Of a stretch of 64,000 nucleotides of DNA, positions 1 to 13,615 are shown piece after piece. How positions within the stretch are numbered: the stretch's first letter is position 1; the number at the start of each line of letters is the position of its first letter. The position numbers were made by a program, and so were the translations under genes. Under the pieces are notes generated by a model. The model saw only the letters and a program-made list of their open reading frames with translations, did no database searches and was not told where the DNA came from. The stretch is from Sordaria brevicollis. Taxonomy: Eukaryota > Ascomycota > Sordariomycetes > Sordariales > Sordariaceae. Where the stretch lies: the NCBI GenBank assembly GCA_033439795.1, contig JAUTDP010000012.1, forward strand, positions 1,240,001-1,304,000, given 5' to 3'.

Positions 1-1757
1 GCGGCCAGGACATCTTATCTCCGATCATGGGCCTCTGCCTTACCGCTCTGCCATCCCAACTGTGCGAGGCCGGTTCAAGAACCGTCAAATCACCAGTATG
101 AGATGCGGAGAAGCTTCGGCGTGCGGTGAGATGAACCACACTCGTTTCCCCGCTGGCCAGTCCTCCTTCCCAGAATCCCATCGAAATCACCTGGTGAAGA
201 CGTCCTCGTACCTTGACTCCCCTGACTAGACAGGCAGGAGGAACTTTGACCTGACCTACGGAAAACGCAAGCCTGGTAGCAACAACACTCTCAGATCCAT
301 CCCGTCTAGCAGGACTCAAAGCTGATCTGAGAGTGTGTGCAAGACATACGCCGCAGCAGTAATCCTGTTCCCTTGACCGTCCACGAGGATAATCGGCAGA
401 GTCGCTTTACCGGGTTGTTGAGTTTGTGTCGATGGTGTTGAAAGTTGAGAAAAGCCAGCAGGCGAACTGACACGGCAGATAAGAGGCGATGATGCTGTTT
501 GTCGTACACTGCTCAGCAGCGCTTGCCGTACAATATCCCGTATTGGCCCTCTTCTTCTGCATCGTGTTTTGGTGAATACCATCCTTGCTTCAAGTTCCCC
601 CTCTTCTCCTCGACCTGAACGTCCTTGAAGGCTCTTGCTGGCTATACGGGACAAACAGGTCGAGGAGCAGAGATCGTTGGTCTTTGTCGACAACCAGTGT
701 CTGCCGAGGCTTGCGATATTCCAGATATGCGGCGGCGGCTAGATGGTGTTAAATCGGCCAGGTGACAGAGTGAAGTTCCCGAGAACCAGTCTCGTTGTGA
801 CGGGTTGTCCCCTTCTTCCTCTAATCGGGTGCGCATATAATCCGAACGGTGGCGTCAATCGTTTCTTTCTTCGAGTTTGTTGGTGGTCGCTTCGACATCA
901 AGCCGTAAGATCGAAACCCTTTGTGTCGTGAGAAGTCGTCTTGTCGTCATAGCCGTGGTATTATATCCGTCAACATTAAAGGCCGTAAACATCATCCGTA
1001 AGACAAAAGAAAATCCAAGATATAAGGGTAAAAAGATGGAAATATCTTGAAGCGAATGTGCGGTGGGGTAGACCCGTGAGGGAAGCCCGAGACACCGCGA
1101 GCGGGGTATCTTCCAAACGCCAGCCTTTTAAATGCCGTGTACTGCGAGGGAAAAAGGGGAAAAAAAAATGAAGAAAAAAAAAGATGAAAGTGAAAGACAA
1201 AAAGGGGGTAATCTCAATCAAGAAATGTTTCTGTCTCGGGCTTGCGCCGCCGAGCCGTGGGTGCATTGCTGCATTCTCTTCTTAAAAAGCAAAACACGCA
1301 AAACCAGCCGATAACCGCCATGATGTAAATGCAAACAAACTACCCGCCCCAGGTCCCTGCCATGTGAGGTTGAAACAATAGGAAAATCCGATGACCGAGC
1401 ACACGGTGATGATGATATCTCAAAAGCCAAAGACAACCCAAAAGGCGCAAAAAAAAAAAAAAAAAAGCAAAAAGACGCTCGCCCGCTAACCCGTAGTGAG
1501 ATAAGGAAAAGCCAGTCGGGAGTAGATGCACCAAGAGAGGAGGGGAGTGGTTGAGGAAAGAAGGGTCGAAATGTCGCTCCGAGTCCATATGCCAAACGCC
1601 GAATTGCCTCTTGCTTGTGTGATAGGATCACCCAGCCGCTATGGGCATAACCGCCGCGTCCTGGCTTTGTGGATATCCGGAAGGTCCAGAACACCGGCGA
1701 TCATGCGGAAGTCGTCGCGGCTGGATAACCGGCGTCTGTTGTGGCAGGCGTTGGTTG
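1..1757. other. Left-edge spacer with no convincing gene
   Basis: No reading frame here has a recognisable domain or a credible exon structure. A minus-strand frame opening at an ATG at 181 runs off the left edge without a stop (60 codons), so the 5' end of a gene to the left is possible but unsupported. An 18-nt A run lies near 1,450, and a second A-rich stretch near 1,160-1,190. Both are typical of fungal intergenic DNA. The part next to 1,757 is presumably the 3' UTR of the minus-strand gene ending there. Confidence 0.5.
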
Positions 1758-2801
1758 TCACATCGTCGTGGTGTACTCCTGATAGCGATCCCAACCGAAG
1801 TTGTTGAAGCCCATGCCAACTCCGCAATGAGGAGCAAGCATGCTGGGAAGCGGAAGGGGAGCAGAGACGAGCGTGGACCCGTAGTAGTACCCGGCCGAGG
1901 AAAAAGGCGTGCTGTAGGCCGGCGCGCTGTAGGAAGGCGTGCTGTAGGCCGGCGTAGGCGAGGGCATTTGCACCTCACTAACACCCATGCTGGCCCACAT
2001 CGGAGGGCTGGCGGATCCAGATGAGGCTACGCTGGGGCTCGACGGTAGAACTCTCCACGACTCGACGGGAGCAGGAAGCGACGAAGGCGTTGTTGGTTGC
2101 GACCACATGCTGACATTGGGGGAGCTGGGCAACAAAGGAGGCTGACGGACGACGTCGACGATCCTAGGCGGGGGCGGCAGCAGTGGCTTGTAGAGGTTCA
2201 TGACGGCGATCTTGACATCCTCGCTCTTGCCATCCAGCAACTCTCCGGCTCCCTCCTCTTCGAGACCCTCCAAAGCCGTAACGTGCGTGGTGAAGACGAA
2301 CTTGTTGATGGCCTGAACAAAGTCCTCGTGAAGCTTCTTGCATTGCTGATCCTTCTCGGACCAGTCGTACGTGGTGGCCTTGGTGTTGGGGCAGTGGACG
2401 TCCTTGTGGTACTCGATGAGCGACTCGATCGTGTCGGGAGTAAGCTTGAAAGCGACCTCGTTCCTCAGGACCATATCAACGTGAACAATGTAGGCCTCCA
2501 GGTGGATGAGCTGGTAATTGGAGATGGCCTCAACCAACGGGTTGGAGTCCTTCTTGAGCTTGTCTTCAGGAGCCTTGGGGAGCATGAGCGAGGCCAGGAT
2601 CCAGATGGCGTTCGGTGAGGATAGGGTCTCGGTCAGGCATTTTGTGTGCTGGGGTACGCTGTTGAGAGGCCTCTTGACTTTGTTGATGCGTTTTAGTGTC
2701 TTGGTCAACCATGGCTCGACCTTGGAACCCAGCACGACGTTGACAGAAGATGCTCTTGGGGCAAAGGCGGCAGCAGAGGCCGGTAATAGCTGTACTGGCA
2801 T
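1758..2801 (-). CDS. Uncharacterised 347-aa protein with Pro/Ser/Tyr-rich C-terminus
   Basis: This is a single uninterrupted frame of 347 residues. I do not recognise a family. Residues 1-205 are well mixed in composition and look folded and mostly helical, with pairs of acidic and basic residues and the segment ISNYQLIHLEAYIVHVDMVL near 92-111. Residues 205-347 are low complexity: a PPPPR turn, Ser/Pro-rich linkers, then a short repeat of PAYSTP/SYSAP type near 290-310, ending in a Gly/Tyr/Asn-rich tail. The N-terminus (MPVQLLPASAAAFAPRASS) is Ala-rich and weakly presequence-like, which is not enough to assign a location. It stands alone, with about 9 kb of gene-poor DNA upstream. Its clean codon usage and length argue for a real gene, probably restricted to Sordariales; the function is unknown. 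Confidence 0.75.
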   Translation of the reverse strand: MPVQLLPASAAAFAPRASSVNVVLGSKVEPWLTKTLKRINKVKRPLNSVPQHTKCLTETLSSPNAIWILASLMLPKAPEDKLKKDSNPLVEAISNYQLIHLEAYIVHVDMVLRNEVAFKLTPDTIESLIEYHKDVHCPNTKATTYDWSEKDQQCKKLHEDFVQAINKFVFTTHVTALEGLEEEGAGELLDGKSEDVKIAVMNLYKPLLPPPPRIVDVVRQPPLLPSSPNVSMWSQPTTPSSLPAPVESWRVLPSSPSVASSGSASPPMWASMGVSEVQMPSPTPAYSTPSYSAPAYSTPFSSAGYYYGSTLVSAPLPLPSMLAPHCGVGMGFNNFGWDRYQEYTTTM

Positions 2802-5800
2802 TATGACCGACGGCTGTGAGTTGAAAAGCTGGGAGGCTGGTGAGGTGAGGTTCAGAGAGACAGAGCACTGTAGCGCTTAAACGGGAGACGGGAAACACAG
2901 GGGGGGATTGAGATGGGAAACGAATAGAATATAAGAAACAAGGTGAGCAAGGTGACGAGGCGGGCGGTCCCAAGACAAGGGATTAGCGTACTCGCCGGCA
3001 ACGTCAAATGAGAAGAGAAGAACGGGAGACGAGGGGCTCGTGAGGGAGAAGAAGGAGGGTGAGAAATCTCGTGTAGAAAAGTCCGGGTGCTCAGGACGGT
3101 GGGGTGAAGTGGGTGTTATAGTCGTACCCGTTTGGAGACCCGTCGTTGCCGTTACTCGCGCTGTCACCCACTGTCACTGCCCCCCTTCGAGCCCTTTTTT
3201 CCCTACAGCATCCCTACACATACATTAGCGTAGTGTAGAAGTCGGAGACGGGAGGGCAACCACAAGGAAGGGGAGCGACGAGGACTCTGGAGCGGAGAAG
3301 GGGTGTGTGTATCTTGAACTGCATCCCAGGTCGTTAGTGGCCGGGACAAGCCACAAGCCCGGAAGGTCCAGATGGGGTCCGCTACACCGCGCTGGCTGCA
3401 GCTGCTGTTGGCTGGCAAAACTCGCCAGAAACTGAGAATGTTGCCATCGTCAGGAGGGCAGTCAGCGCCGTACCCTGAGAGGTCACTTTTCTGTTTCAAG
3501 CCACTTTTCGACAGCCATTCAAGGCGAAAGACAACCCTCAATCTCCCAATCCGGCCTGCATCTTCAACCGTACTGATGGAGTAGGAATAGTCAAATTTAG
3601 TGAGCATCATCAATCTGAAAAAGAGCCCCGTTCCAAGTCCCGAATCCCGGCGCTATCATCGTTTGTTGTATCGATGTATGACTATGGGCATGGCTCCATG
3701 ACTCCATGGCCCCATGGCTCTGAGCTAGCTGTAGATAGTCAGTTAGTCTGGCATTCGAGCATCTGTGAAAGCTAGAGTTGGGTTTCAACAGGGCGATATT
3801 CCAAGGAAAGCCAAGATCTCAGGTATCCGGTTTTCCTCTGAGAGCTTTTTCACGGTCGACAAACTTTTCAACGCTACCGGAGACCACGGGTGACGGCGGG
3901 CGAGCAGGGCATCAAGCGGCATGGGGAAAAGCCAGGCATCGATCAACTTGATCCCAGATGCCAGGGATTATGGTAAGGGAGCTGTGCGTATACTGTACTA
4001 TACTGTAGTGCCGAAGCTGCGATCTCTTCTCCAGGCTCACGACGATACTTTCCGTTGCCAGATCTGCCTGTACGTGGAAATAGAGTTGGGGAATTCCTTT
4101 CGCTGCTTACCTGGACATCCACCTCCCCAACATCGTCGTCGTAACTCCGATTTCCTCGTCTATCTTTGCAGGCTGTGCTCAACCATGCATATGCACAATG
4201 CTGGATGACAAAAAACCCGACGCACTATTAGACGAATCGGCCGGCCTCTGGTATGCGACCACAGCTGAAAGCTGCAGATGTGCAAGATGTGGTCAATGCA
4301 TGCCAGGAGAAAATATAGAAGTAGCGCCACCGTCATCAAGGGAGTTGCTGGGTGGTATTCTATGTGAGAATTACATGTAAGTTACATTACAGTGTAAAAT
4401 AAGACCAGAGCGCTAGTGTTTGGGGGTACGTACCTTCGACAGCTCCGACCCCGCCGCACTCGCACACCACCTGCGAGCCACAGCAAAAACCACCCCGGCT
4501 CACAGTTTACTTGCATCTGTCACTCATCATTCATTCAGCCGTGATCATCGATAGGATAACCATAACGCTGGTGGTGGTTACAAAACATGCTTGTTCCCCT
4601 CGAAAACTTGAAACATCCATTCAATCCGGGATTTTGGGGCTTATAACCTCCCAGAGCACGTGTGACTGCGTTGAGGCTTCGTCCTCACCTGTGAGAACGA
4701 GGCACCAGATGAATGCTGTCTGGCTGCTACGAGTAGCCAAGGCTAACTCGCAATACGTACCAGGGCTTTTGCGGGGAAGGAAACCAATGCAGATGTGGAT
4801 AAAGCTTACTCTGTCTTGGGCCATGGCAGATTGGTCTCACTGTTACCGAGATGGCTCGATAAGTCGTACTACTACGCCGTACGTAAGTTGTGGCCTAGAC
4901 CTAGAGCAAATGTGCATTTCATGAAGGACCTTTTGTGAGTTGTGATATCAAAGGGGATTCCCTTTAACTCGTCACCGACCGGCGGTGACAATGGCACAAT
5001 CCTGTAGCAGACGGCGTGCTTTTTGTGACAATGGCGGATCCCGATGGAGTTTTCCGCTCTATCATGTAACGTGAAGCTTTGATTGCAAGCAGGAATGAGG
5101 GGTTGGAAATCTCTGACTAGAGCTCAACAAGATTGCTGATAGCAGTACGCCTAGCAAGCCGTCTCATGCAAGCCGCACACGCGGCTACTGAGGAGAGAGG
5201 GGAAAGATATCCGTATCTGGTGGACACTCGTATCCTTCTTTCGTCTGTAAATGGTGAGCTGCATATGACTCGTAGCAATGTCTTGTCTGCCGTGCGCGCA
5301 TGAGGTAGTATGGACCACATTGAATACACCATCTTCAAGAGTTGATCCGCATCGTGAGATTATGCAGAGCTCCCACTCGTGGAAGCGTTGAGTTGCCTTG
5401 ACACCGTCGACCAGTGGGAGCGTTTTCTACGGTAGCTGAAACGCGGGGCGAGATGAATCCAGAGTGAACTTGATAACTTGATCATGAAGAACAGGCGTTG
5501 AAATATGAAGAGGAAATAGCATGATGTGCTTGTCGCCCAGCCGATCGTCTGACGGGCGCAATCGCTTGCTCATTCCCACAAATCTCAACTCACCAACATG
5601 AAACCCAACAAGCGCGCTGTCAGTGGGCCGGGACGTTCCTTTTCCCTGGGTCAAAACCGTCCTCTCGAGGCTTTCTAGGCCCAGTCTTCCAGTCATATCC
5701 TCGCCCACACATTCTGAGCAGATCCACGCTCATCTACCGAAAGGGACTGCTTGCATACGCCCGGGGCCGGCTAGTGGTCCAAACGGAGTAGGTCATCGGG

Positions 5801-8800
5801 AGGGGTAAGAAACAGGAAAGTAGCTCAAACTGTAGTCATCGAGCAACTCTTTGTCGGCTTGACCACTCATTTCCCCCCCTTTTTCCTCTCCTCGTCAGTC
5901 TTCACTCCCGAAGGAGTTTCGGAGAAAGAAGGATCCACGAGACTCCCAGCTTGGTCTAGCACTTGTGGAACAGATGCAGGGCATGCCCCAACGGTAATAA
6001 AGGTGTGAAGAAGGCACGAAAGGGTAGAGGGTTGGCGTCAGCCTGTGAGAGAGCGTATGTTGGGATATGACAAGAAGCTGCCATGCTAGTGCGGGAAGGT
6101 GAGCAAAGGTTGTTTAAGTCAGACCCCTGTTATTGAGCCTCATTGGCTGGAGCTCTGAGCGCCCTCGGCCTCCATCAAGAGAAAAAAGGCCGACATTAGA
6201 CTCTCTGATTGGCCTGAAAAGAAGGACAGTAACGAATGGGTGGCCCCAGAAGCCCAGAAGGGGAGATATTCCCCTGTGAATCATCTGAGAGGAGAGAAAT
6301 TTGCTGAAGATTAGGAAATATAAAGCCATGGGACATGCGGCAGCAAGCCACAATAGGAGCACCCGCTTGGAAATGACAGTATGGGAGAGTCTATGCTATG
6401 ACGAGCATCCTCCAAGTTTCTAGAGCAGTGGAAAAGGATCTGTAGAAATCCATGACCATTGGAGAGGCACGGTATATGATCATTTCCGAGCTGTAGAACC
6501 AAGGCTGTGGTGTCTCTTCTGGGGAACCCGAGATGACGATAGAAGCATGTCTGGTATGGCACCACCGGAGCCATCAACCAATCTTTTTCACCACGTCCAC
6601 TGGTGCCTTGAAACTTTCCATATTGCGTAGCAACCTCGAAGTCCGGCCTCGACGGGTACACAACGAACCGCTTGGTTCCTAGCCCCGTGGGTTTCGTACC
6701 CCCGATCTCGTTGGGTATCTTTTGTCTGGGAATGTAGCAAGCGGCTGGAAGCAACGGAACAAGGGGATCGGGCTTGTGGGATTGGGTAACTTGTGAGCAG
6801 CTCCGCACTGCTCGGTACCGTGAGGGAGTTCCAAACGGCTGTCCTCTCGTGGAACGCCGTTAAGGGTGTACGTTCAAGACAGTTCAAGATGCGCCCTCCG
6901 GCGGTAAAAAGAGTCGCAAGCAGACACGGCTCGGCAGGTATCGGTCTAGGGGGCCTCGGGCGCTGCAGTGCGGTGCCATTGAGTTGTGAAGTTCCGTGTC
7001 TTGCTTTGCTCACATTGCCCACCTTGAGGCGGCCAAGGCGACCTGCGACCACCTTCGGGTCGGTAGAGGTAGCTTTCTCCCATCCTGAATCAAATCCACT
7101 GGACGGGAACGGGGATGGCGAGAGAGAAGGGGGCTGTGCGGCCAGAAGCGGAACCAGATGGCCAACTGAAGAAGGACTCAATAAGAGAAACGAAACGGAC
7201 AATGCGCATTGTGCAGATTGACCTGAGAGAGGAATGAAGAATGAAAACTGACAACTGAGAAATGAACAACTGAACTTGGTAGTGGTGGTGTTGGGTGTCG
7301 CAATCAACCAAATTTCCAGTGTCATGAATGTCAACTCGTCAGAGTTTGTTGCTGAGAAGAAATGACGAAAGTTGGAAGCTGAGCACAGCAAAAGGTGGCA
7401 GGTGGGCAGCCACAGTTGGCTTGGCACGTTCTTGCATGCCTTGCTCTTGGCACGTCACGGCGGTCAAAATTACCGTATTGATTATGAAATTGTCAGCCAG
7501 CGCCAGGCGTTAGGTGAGGCGAGGACCCGCCACTTGCCGAGTTTGCAACTGCGGTCCGGATTTCAACCAATGAGGAGTCATATTTCTTCTTGGGCCCGCG
7601 CTAGCATCTTGAGGTTAACCACCACCCTTGCTCTTTTCAACTTTGTGTAAGTTCGTCCCTTCCATGTTGAGCCTGTGATTTTTGCATGGAGATGAAACAC
7701 CCGTGATAACCGAACATCTTGGAAAGGAAGGGACGAAGCATATGGCTATCGCGCATGGGAAGCGGCAGTCGCAACAATTTTCGGGATGAAACTGAAGCAT
7801 GGAAAGAAGACCTGAACCGCGCCCGTCGGGTCGGGTGACGACTCGGAGCGCCAGGAAAGCAGTCACTTGACCTTCGGCGTAAACTGCCCACCGCGGGATA
7901 ATCCACGATGAAGGAGAAAATTTACTCGACAACCAAATCGTCCTGACCTCCCCGTCGCCCTGGTCATGGGCCTGCAGCAACAATGATCACCTGGAGAAGC
8001 CAATTGCGTGTTTTCCGTTGTGCAAATACTTCTTGTGCCGCGACCTGCGCAACCTGCGACTTGTCCTTGTCGATATCCTCTTCTTCCATTCGAGGACCAA
8101 GACGCCTCGTCCGTTGACACAATTTCACTGAGTACACACCCTCCCTCCCTTCAAGCCCAAGGTCCGCAGTTCCCCTAGCTTACACACCTTGGCTCGGCCG
8201 AATGAAGTCGGGGAAATAACGGGGTAATGACGGGGGCAGTCTTGATTCTCATCTCCATCTGCATGCTGGGCTAACTAGGAGGACCATTGCAGGGCCGATC
8301 CATTGTCGCGGGACCAGCGATACCGACGATATGTATCCATTCACACTTCGAACGTGACGGGCGTGAACGCGAATCTGAAGCACGGCAGCATCATGCCTCC
8401 AGTGAGAGAACAAGCCGAGCAGCCGTTGACTCATGCCCAGCACCACTATCGATATTAACACGACGCGACGACGAGGCTATTGGACCGCTGGATTATTATT
8501 TCCATGCGATTGGGGCAGCTCGGATCCATTGTAGTTGGCTGGATGCGGACTGAGTATCGGGCCACGATAATGCCGGTGGCAAGCTTCCTGCTGAGCTCCA
8601 TCTCTCTCGGTGTATAGCGGCTCAGGCCCGCTATCTGCAGAAACAACCACAGTAGCAGTTGGAGTCCTCACCATGGCCTACGATAAGTGGCCGACGGCAT
8701 CAATCTGCTGCCAGTGGATGGAAGCAGGTGGTGGAAAAGGAACTTTACGTGTGCAATACACGCACGCACTCGCAGCATCTACACATCCTGGAGAGGCTTT

Positions 8801-11800
8801 CTGTCTGCCAATGGGTGCCGGTCCAGGAATAACATCAACTCCACGTTGATCGACAAGAGCGGCGAATTTCGGCAACGTGTAAAGTGTGGCGCAGGCCTGA
8901 CGGGCGTCTCTTGGTATAGGGAGACTGCAAAGACGCGTCGTGCGCGTTTCAACAAAGTATTTCTCAGCTTTTGGGGAACACACCTTTGGTGGTCGTCAAC
9001 CAGCGAGCCAGAAGTCGCAAAAGGGTCGTTGGAATGCCAAGCTATGACGTCACAAGAAGCCCCTCTATGAAGACCCTTGAACAGTGAGCTCTAGCCACAT
9101 CCATGTGAAGCTGAAGATGGCCTCATCCGCCTCGAGGGCCGGAGTCCTCACGAACAACTCAGCAGCCAGCACATTCCGATGACTCGAAAGCCCACGCGAT
9201 GGAGTTTTGGGCACCGGTTGCTCTTTGGCTCTCGGCGAACTCTCTCAAAAACCTTTTCCAGGGCTTTTCATGAACCAAAAGCTCCAATGGGGAGCGGTGT
9301 GGCTGCAAGTGCCGAGGCTTGCACGGCTTGAAACAAACATTTTCCATTCTGGCTGGCTGCGCCTCAATGTCTTCGGAGCTCGGCAGCACCACCGGTCACG
9401 GTGTCAGTCATGGACGGAGTGCGATGCGACTTTTCTCCATGTTAAGGAAGGCCCCGCGAGGGAGATCGCGCAGGGGGGTAGAAAGAGAGAAACGCGTATC
9501 GGCGTCACAATTCCCATCGCCGAATGTCTAACATTAGCATCTGAAAAACCAAAAGAGGAAAAGGGCACACGCGATCTGTGAGCGTCGCTTCGCTTCGGGG
9601 TGGTGGCCAACTTACCGGCCGGCCGGTAGGTGGGGCGGCCGCAGCGGGGCGGGAGGCAGCCCTTGACGTGGCAGCCGCCGATGCTGTCTCTTTTCCGCCA
9701 CAACCACGGTGACACTTCTCGAAAGTGTCGCTCCGATGTCAGTGTATACGTAAGCATTTCGGTCTTTGCGCCTCGTTCTCCCCAGTTGACCGATTTCCAG
9801 ATGTCCAAGGTCTAGGGTTGAAGCACATCGATTATATTTAGATTCGGACCCCTGAGGCATGCACTAACATGATCTGCACCTAACTGGCAGCCCATTTGTT
9901 AGTGCATTCAGGAGCTCTCAGCACTTACTGCCCGATAACGCCACACACCAGCGGAAGCGACCCGTCTGAACGGATCACTTCAGTGCTTCCCTTGCTCAAC
10001 TAGCTCAAAGCCATGGTTCAACTACACTACACTAACCCCCGTTGTGATCGTTTGGGTTCGGTGACACGGGACGCTCAAGGCAGCACTGAAATGGGGCAGT
10101 GATGGACGGGTTCGGCCGCGGAGTCGGGCTTCCTGCTCGTTACTCCCTTGCTTCACTCACGTCCGTCAAGTAAAGCTGCTCTCAGTCAACAAGACTGACA
10201 ATGTAAGGACAAACCAAAGAATGAGGGGGTGTAGCAATTTTTGAGATCGGCGAACGGGATCCTCATCGTCTCTACTCATGACTCCTCAACAGCTAAGCTC
10301 CGGCAAAATCCATCCCACTTGCTTCCTATTCGCAAGACAACGAACAAGCCGGCAAGGCAGTGCTTTATGCCTACCTATTCACGTTTTATCCTGCTGTTTT
10401 GCTGTTTCCAATACGTGCGAATGATTCTGTTGACTATTCATAGATGCCAGAAATCATCATGATAAGATGTTAGATCACCAGATGACATCTCAAGCAGGTA
10501 TTCTCTCGTCGTGTCTCGTCTGCCTTGAAAGTTCTACGCAGTACAGTTGGGGAAGACGACGACAGCCTGGTCAAGCTCTCCAGGTCGTTATTGCCCGGAA
10601 ATTTTGCTAGGATTTTGATGAAGCCTTACTGATACAGACTGAACCAAGTCAAGGGAGACAGGCAACTGGTTGTTTTCCGTCTCATTATCATGTCGACAAG
10701 ACAGACATACTCATATACCTATCCAAGAGACATGGTAGTCGATCAAGAGGTAACGAGTAACGCCGAAGGTAGTGTATACTCGACTGTTCGACTTGGTTCA
10801 GGTTGCTTGAATGGGAACAACTACTTAAGCTTTAAGTAGAAGCAAATGGGTGCCCATAAGGGAAAAGACCAGTGGAATTATATTTTACATCATCTATAAA
10901 GACATTATATTAGAATAAAACGGAGGTGAAAATGTATTAGAGTGATTTGATAACAATTTCGATACTTAAAGCTACTTTCTATTCTCTTTGGGCCCCGAAA
11001 TGTCACGGTTCGGTATATCTCCTTGCACAGACATATGGAGTCGGTAAACACCACACGATAAATTCTTTAGGAAGAATATTCTTTAACAGATGTGCCTGTA
11101 TCTAGATTTTAAGCCGTCGAGACGTCTTCATGAAGAAAATTCACAAACTAGTCCGAGCATAAGGAAACTGAAGACAAAAAATCAATAAAGGATCGATCGC
11201 GACGTTGTAGATGAAACCTAGTAGCGTCTTTAACTTCTCGACTACAAATCTTTTCTTCTCTCGTTTCTTTCTGTCTGAACCTTACTGAGCGGAGTCCTCA
11301 ACGCTAATACGCCGGGCGGATGTTTCCCACGAGAGCTTGGATATTCGCCCAACTTGTATTTGAGTGAACCATACTCGTCTTAACATGCCCTAGCCGAAGA
11401 AACGTAATTGAAACTTTGGAGAAGTAGTTAATGATTAGATTTAAGCATGAAATACAAGTGCAATAGTGTAGGTGTAGTAGAACCTACGAGCTGCGTTCAT
11501 GGTTCTCAGTCGTCCTCCTTCGATAGTAATCTCTGGGCGTTGAGGTTTGCTGTTGTTAAGACGAAAATAAAATAAAAAATAAAAATAAAAAACAAAAAAA
11601 ACTGGAAGGTAGTTTTGATGGAAGCGCAAGGCTCGACCCATCCATCACATGGACGGGAGTCTATCGTTATCGCTCCTGTCATCTTGGAGGCTGGACTATC
11701 ATCTCGTTTCGAGTGGATATCAAGAAGATGAAGGCACCCAACGGCAGTGGAGAAAACCGAGACACAATGAGCAGAAAGCACGAATGGGAAGACCTTACAA

Positions 11801-12222
11801 GAGAGTGATTGCGGGAAGGGGGCATGTGGGTAGAGATGATCTTACAAAAAAGTAGAACTGGGAGAACAACAAAGCAAGACCGTGTTCATAATCGGCACAT
11901 CAAAAGCCTACAGAGGAAAAATATTAGAACGGGCCAAGATGGTTTTGTAACTATTGAATTTGCAATTTTATGAGTAAAGACCGGCAAGCTACCACAATGC
12001 CACGGACGACGGTTGTAGGATCTGGCTACAGGTAACAGAACAACAGTGCTTATTGTATACCTTTTGTTAAACTACAAAAAAGCCAGGAAATAATTCTTTT
12101 CTCATCAAAGTCAGCCTCCTGCACCACAACCAACTCCCTTGTCACCTCTTCTTTCCCTTCTTTAACTTCTCTACTCTCAGCAAGAATGGCCGTCAAGGAT
12201 CTCAAAGCATCGGATGATCTTC
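2802..12222. other. 9.4-kb gene-poor region
   Basis: I found no frame with a recognisable domain, and no tRNA- or 5S-like sequence. Open frames up to 279 codons occur (for example 6,588-7,427, minus) but have shadow-like composition and overlap other frames. The first few hundred bases upstream of 2,801 are presumably the promoter and 5' UTR of the 347-aa gene. Composition changes along the region: 2.8-10.4 kb is mixed, while about 10.5-12.1 kb is visibly AT-rich (separate entry). The sequence beside 12,223 should hold the 3' UTR of the Gtr2 gene. Confidence 0.55.
10480..12110. repeat. AT-rich island, possible RIP-degraded relic
   Basis: This stretch is markedly richer in A, T and TpA than its surroundings, for example around 10,860-10,990 and 11,565-11,600, where runs of A broken by single T occur. 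Frames are short and stop-rich on both strands. In Neurospora relatives such islands are often old transposons mutated C-to-T by repeat-induced point mutation, but I could not identify a parent element or terminal repeats. Boundaries are approximate. Confidence 0.4.
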
Positions 12223-13615
12223 CTAATGACCATCACCCACCACTCCATTGCCATTCATCACACCGTTCCCTCCTCCCACAGCCGTAACGCCCCCCGGCAC
12301 AGCCGTCGGCGTCATCTTGGATTTTGTAATCTCAAAGAACTCCGTCAAGCCCTTAACAACAACGTCGACGTTCATGTTGATCTGCGGCATCTTCTCGTAA
12401 CTGCCCTCCTTCATGATGGCCACGAGCGCCAAGAATCTATCCACCTCGCGGAGCATGATAGGGCGCTGCGCGTCCGCCAGCACCATGCCGCTTTCAGCCC
12501 ACTCGCACGCGACCTGGTCTTCGAGCTTCTGCTCCCAAGGGGGACCCTCAAGGCGCTTGCGCCACTCCGGGGAACGCTGCCAGCTGCCGTACACCTCGGT
12601 GAAGTCGATAATAACGTCCACGTAGTCCGAGCATATCTCGTACGACGCCATGTCCTCGGGCGTGCTGTCGGTGGCGATGTAGATCTTGGTGTTGACGTCA
12701 AACAGGTACGCCTTCTCGAAGCGACAGGTCCGGCACAGGTTGGTGAGCATGGCCTCGAGCTGGCCGAGCCGCGGGATAAGCTTCTGGATAACTTTACTAA
12801 AGGCCTCGAAGATGCTGTGGTTGTAGATGCTGGTGAGGTGGAAGTTCACGGGCGCGTTCTCAACTCCTTGGTCCGACAGCTCGTCCTGGATGCGAATGGT
12901 GATGTCGCGCTGAATGTCTAGCTTATAGTCATCGGAAAGACCGTCGACTTTGTGGATGAACACTTCGATGTTGATGTGCTGGTAGCTGCGCTGTAGATGG
13001 AGGATAGTGGCGTTGAGGCGTGCAACGGCCTCGAGATAGTCGTCTTGTGCATCGATAACCCAGATTAGTGCGCCAATCTCGCCGAAGATGGCGTCCATAT
13101 CAAAGGGAAAGGCGGGGTTGTCAAAAACGTCGATCTGTCCAGGGAAGTCCCAGACTTGAAACTCCATGAACGAGCTGTAATCCGAATGTCAGGAGCAGAA
13201 ACCAACGCGAAAGGAAAAGAATACCCACTTTAAGCTGTCTTTCTGGATTCTAGCCGTAGACTCTAGGAACAGGGTCTCGTTTGGTGGCAGCTTGTGAAAG
13301 ACCACGCTCGATATCGATGACTTGCCACTCCTGTTCTATGTGTAAGCACAAGTCTCCTATCGTTCTGGCGCAACTTCCATACCTTCGCTGCCCCATTAGG
13401 AGAAGACGAGGCTTGCCCTTTGCATGAGGGACTGCTATCGGTTCGGGTACCTTGGCACCATCCTTGAGATTCTGCTGAACTCGTTGTCGATTCTGTTCGT
13501 AAACACGATGAAGATTTAGCATTGCCCTACTAGTACGCCTGGAAACACATTGTGGCCGTGTCTCGGTGCTGGGATCGAGAGGGGCATCGCTGCCTCGTCT
13601 GAAAGCTGATGCCAT
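12223..13615 (-). CDS. gtr2: Gtr2/RagC-D-type small GTPase (TORC1 regulator)
   Basis: This is the Rag GTPase subunit that pairs with Gtr1/RagA at the vacuole to signal amino-acid sufficiency to TORC1. Three exons on the minus strand join cleanly: 13,615-13,383, 13,330-13,229 and 13,174-12,223, giving 428 aa. The first splice rebuilds the P-loop, with GQRRSGKSSI spanning the exon 1/2 junction; the second joins KDSLN to [13 protein letters not shown], the switch II region. Downstream are [12 protein letters not shown] (guanine-specificity region), [22 protein letters not shown] and the C-terminal roadblock-like domain beginning near [19 protein letters not shown]. These segments closely follow the yeast Gtr2 pattern. 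The tail (about 40 residues) is Gly/Asn/Val-rich and dispensable-looking. I chose the ATG at 13,615; an in-frame ATG at 13,681 would add 22 hydrophobic residues. Both introns have GT-AG ends. Confidence 0.93.

Noticed and set aside
1..181. Minus-strand frame running off the left edge from an ATG at 181
   Set aside because: It is open but only 60 codons long, with no motif; it cannot be told from a chance frame without the flanking sequence.
6588..7427. 279-codon minus-strand open frame
   Set aside because: It has no recognisable domain, erratic composition, overlapping frames of similar length on both strands and no splice context; it looks like a chance frame in GC-balanced DNA.
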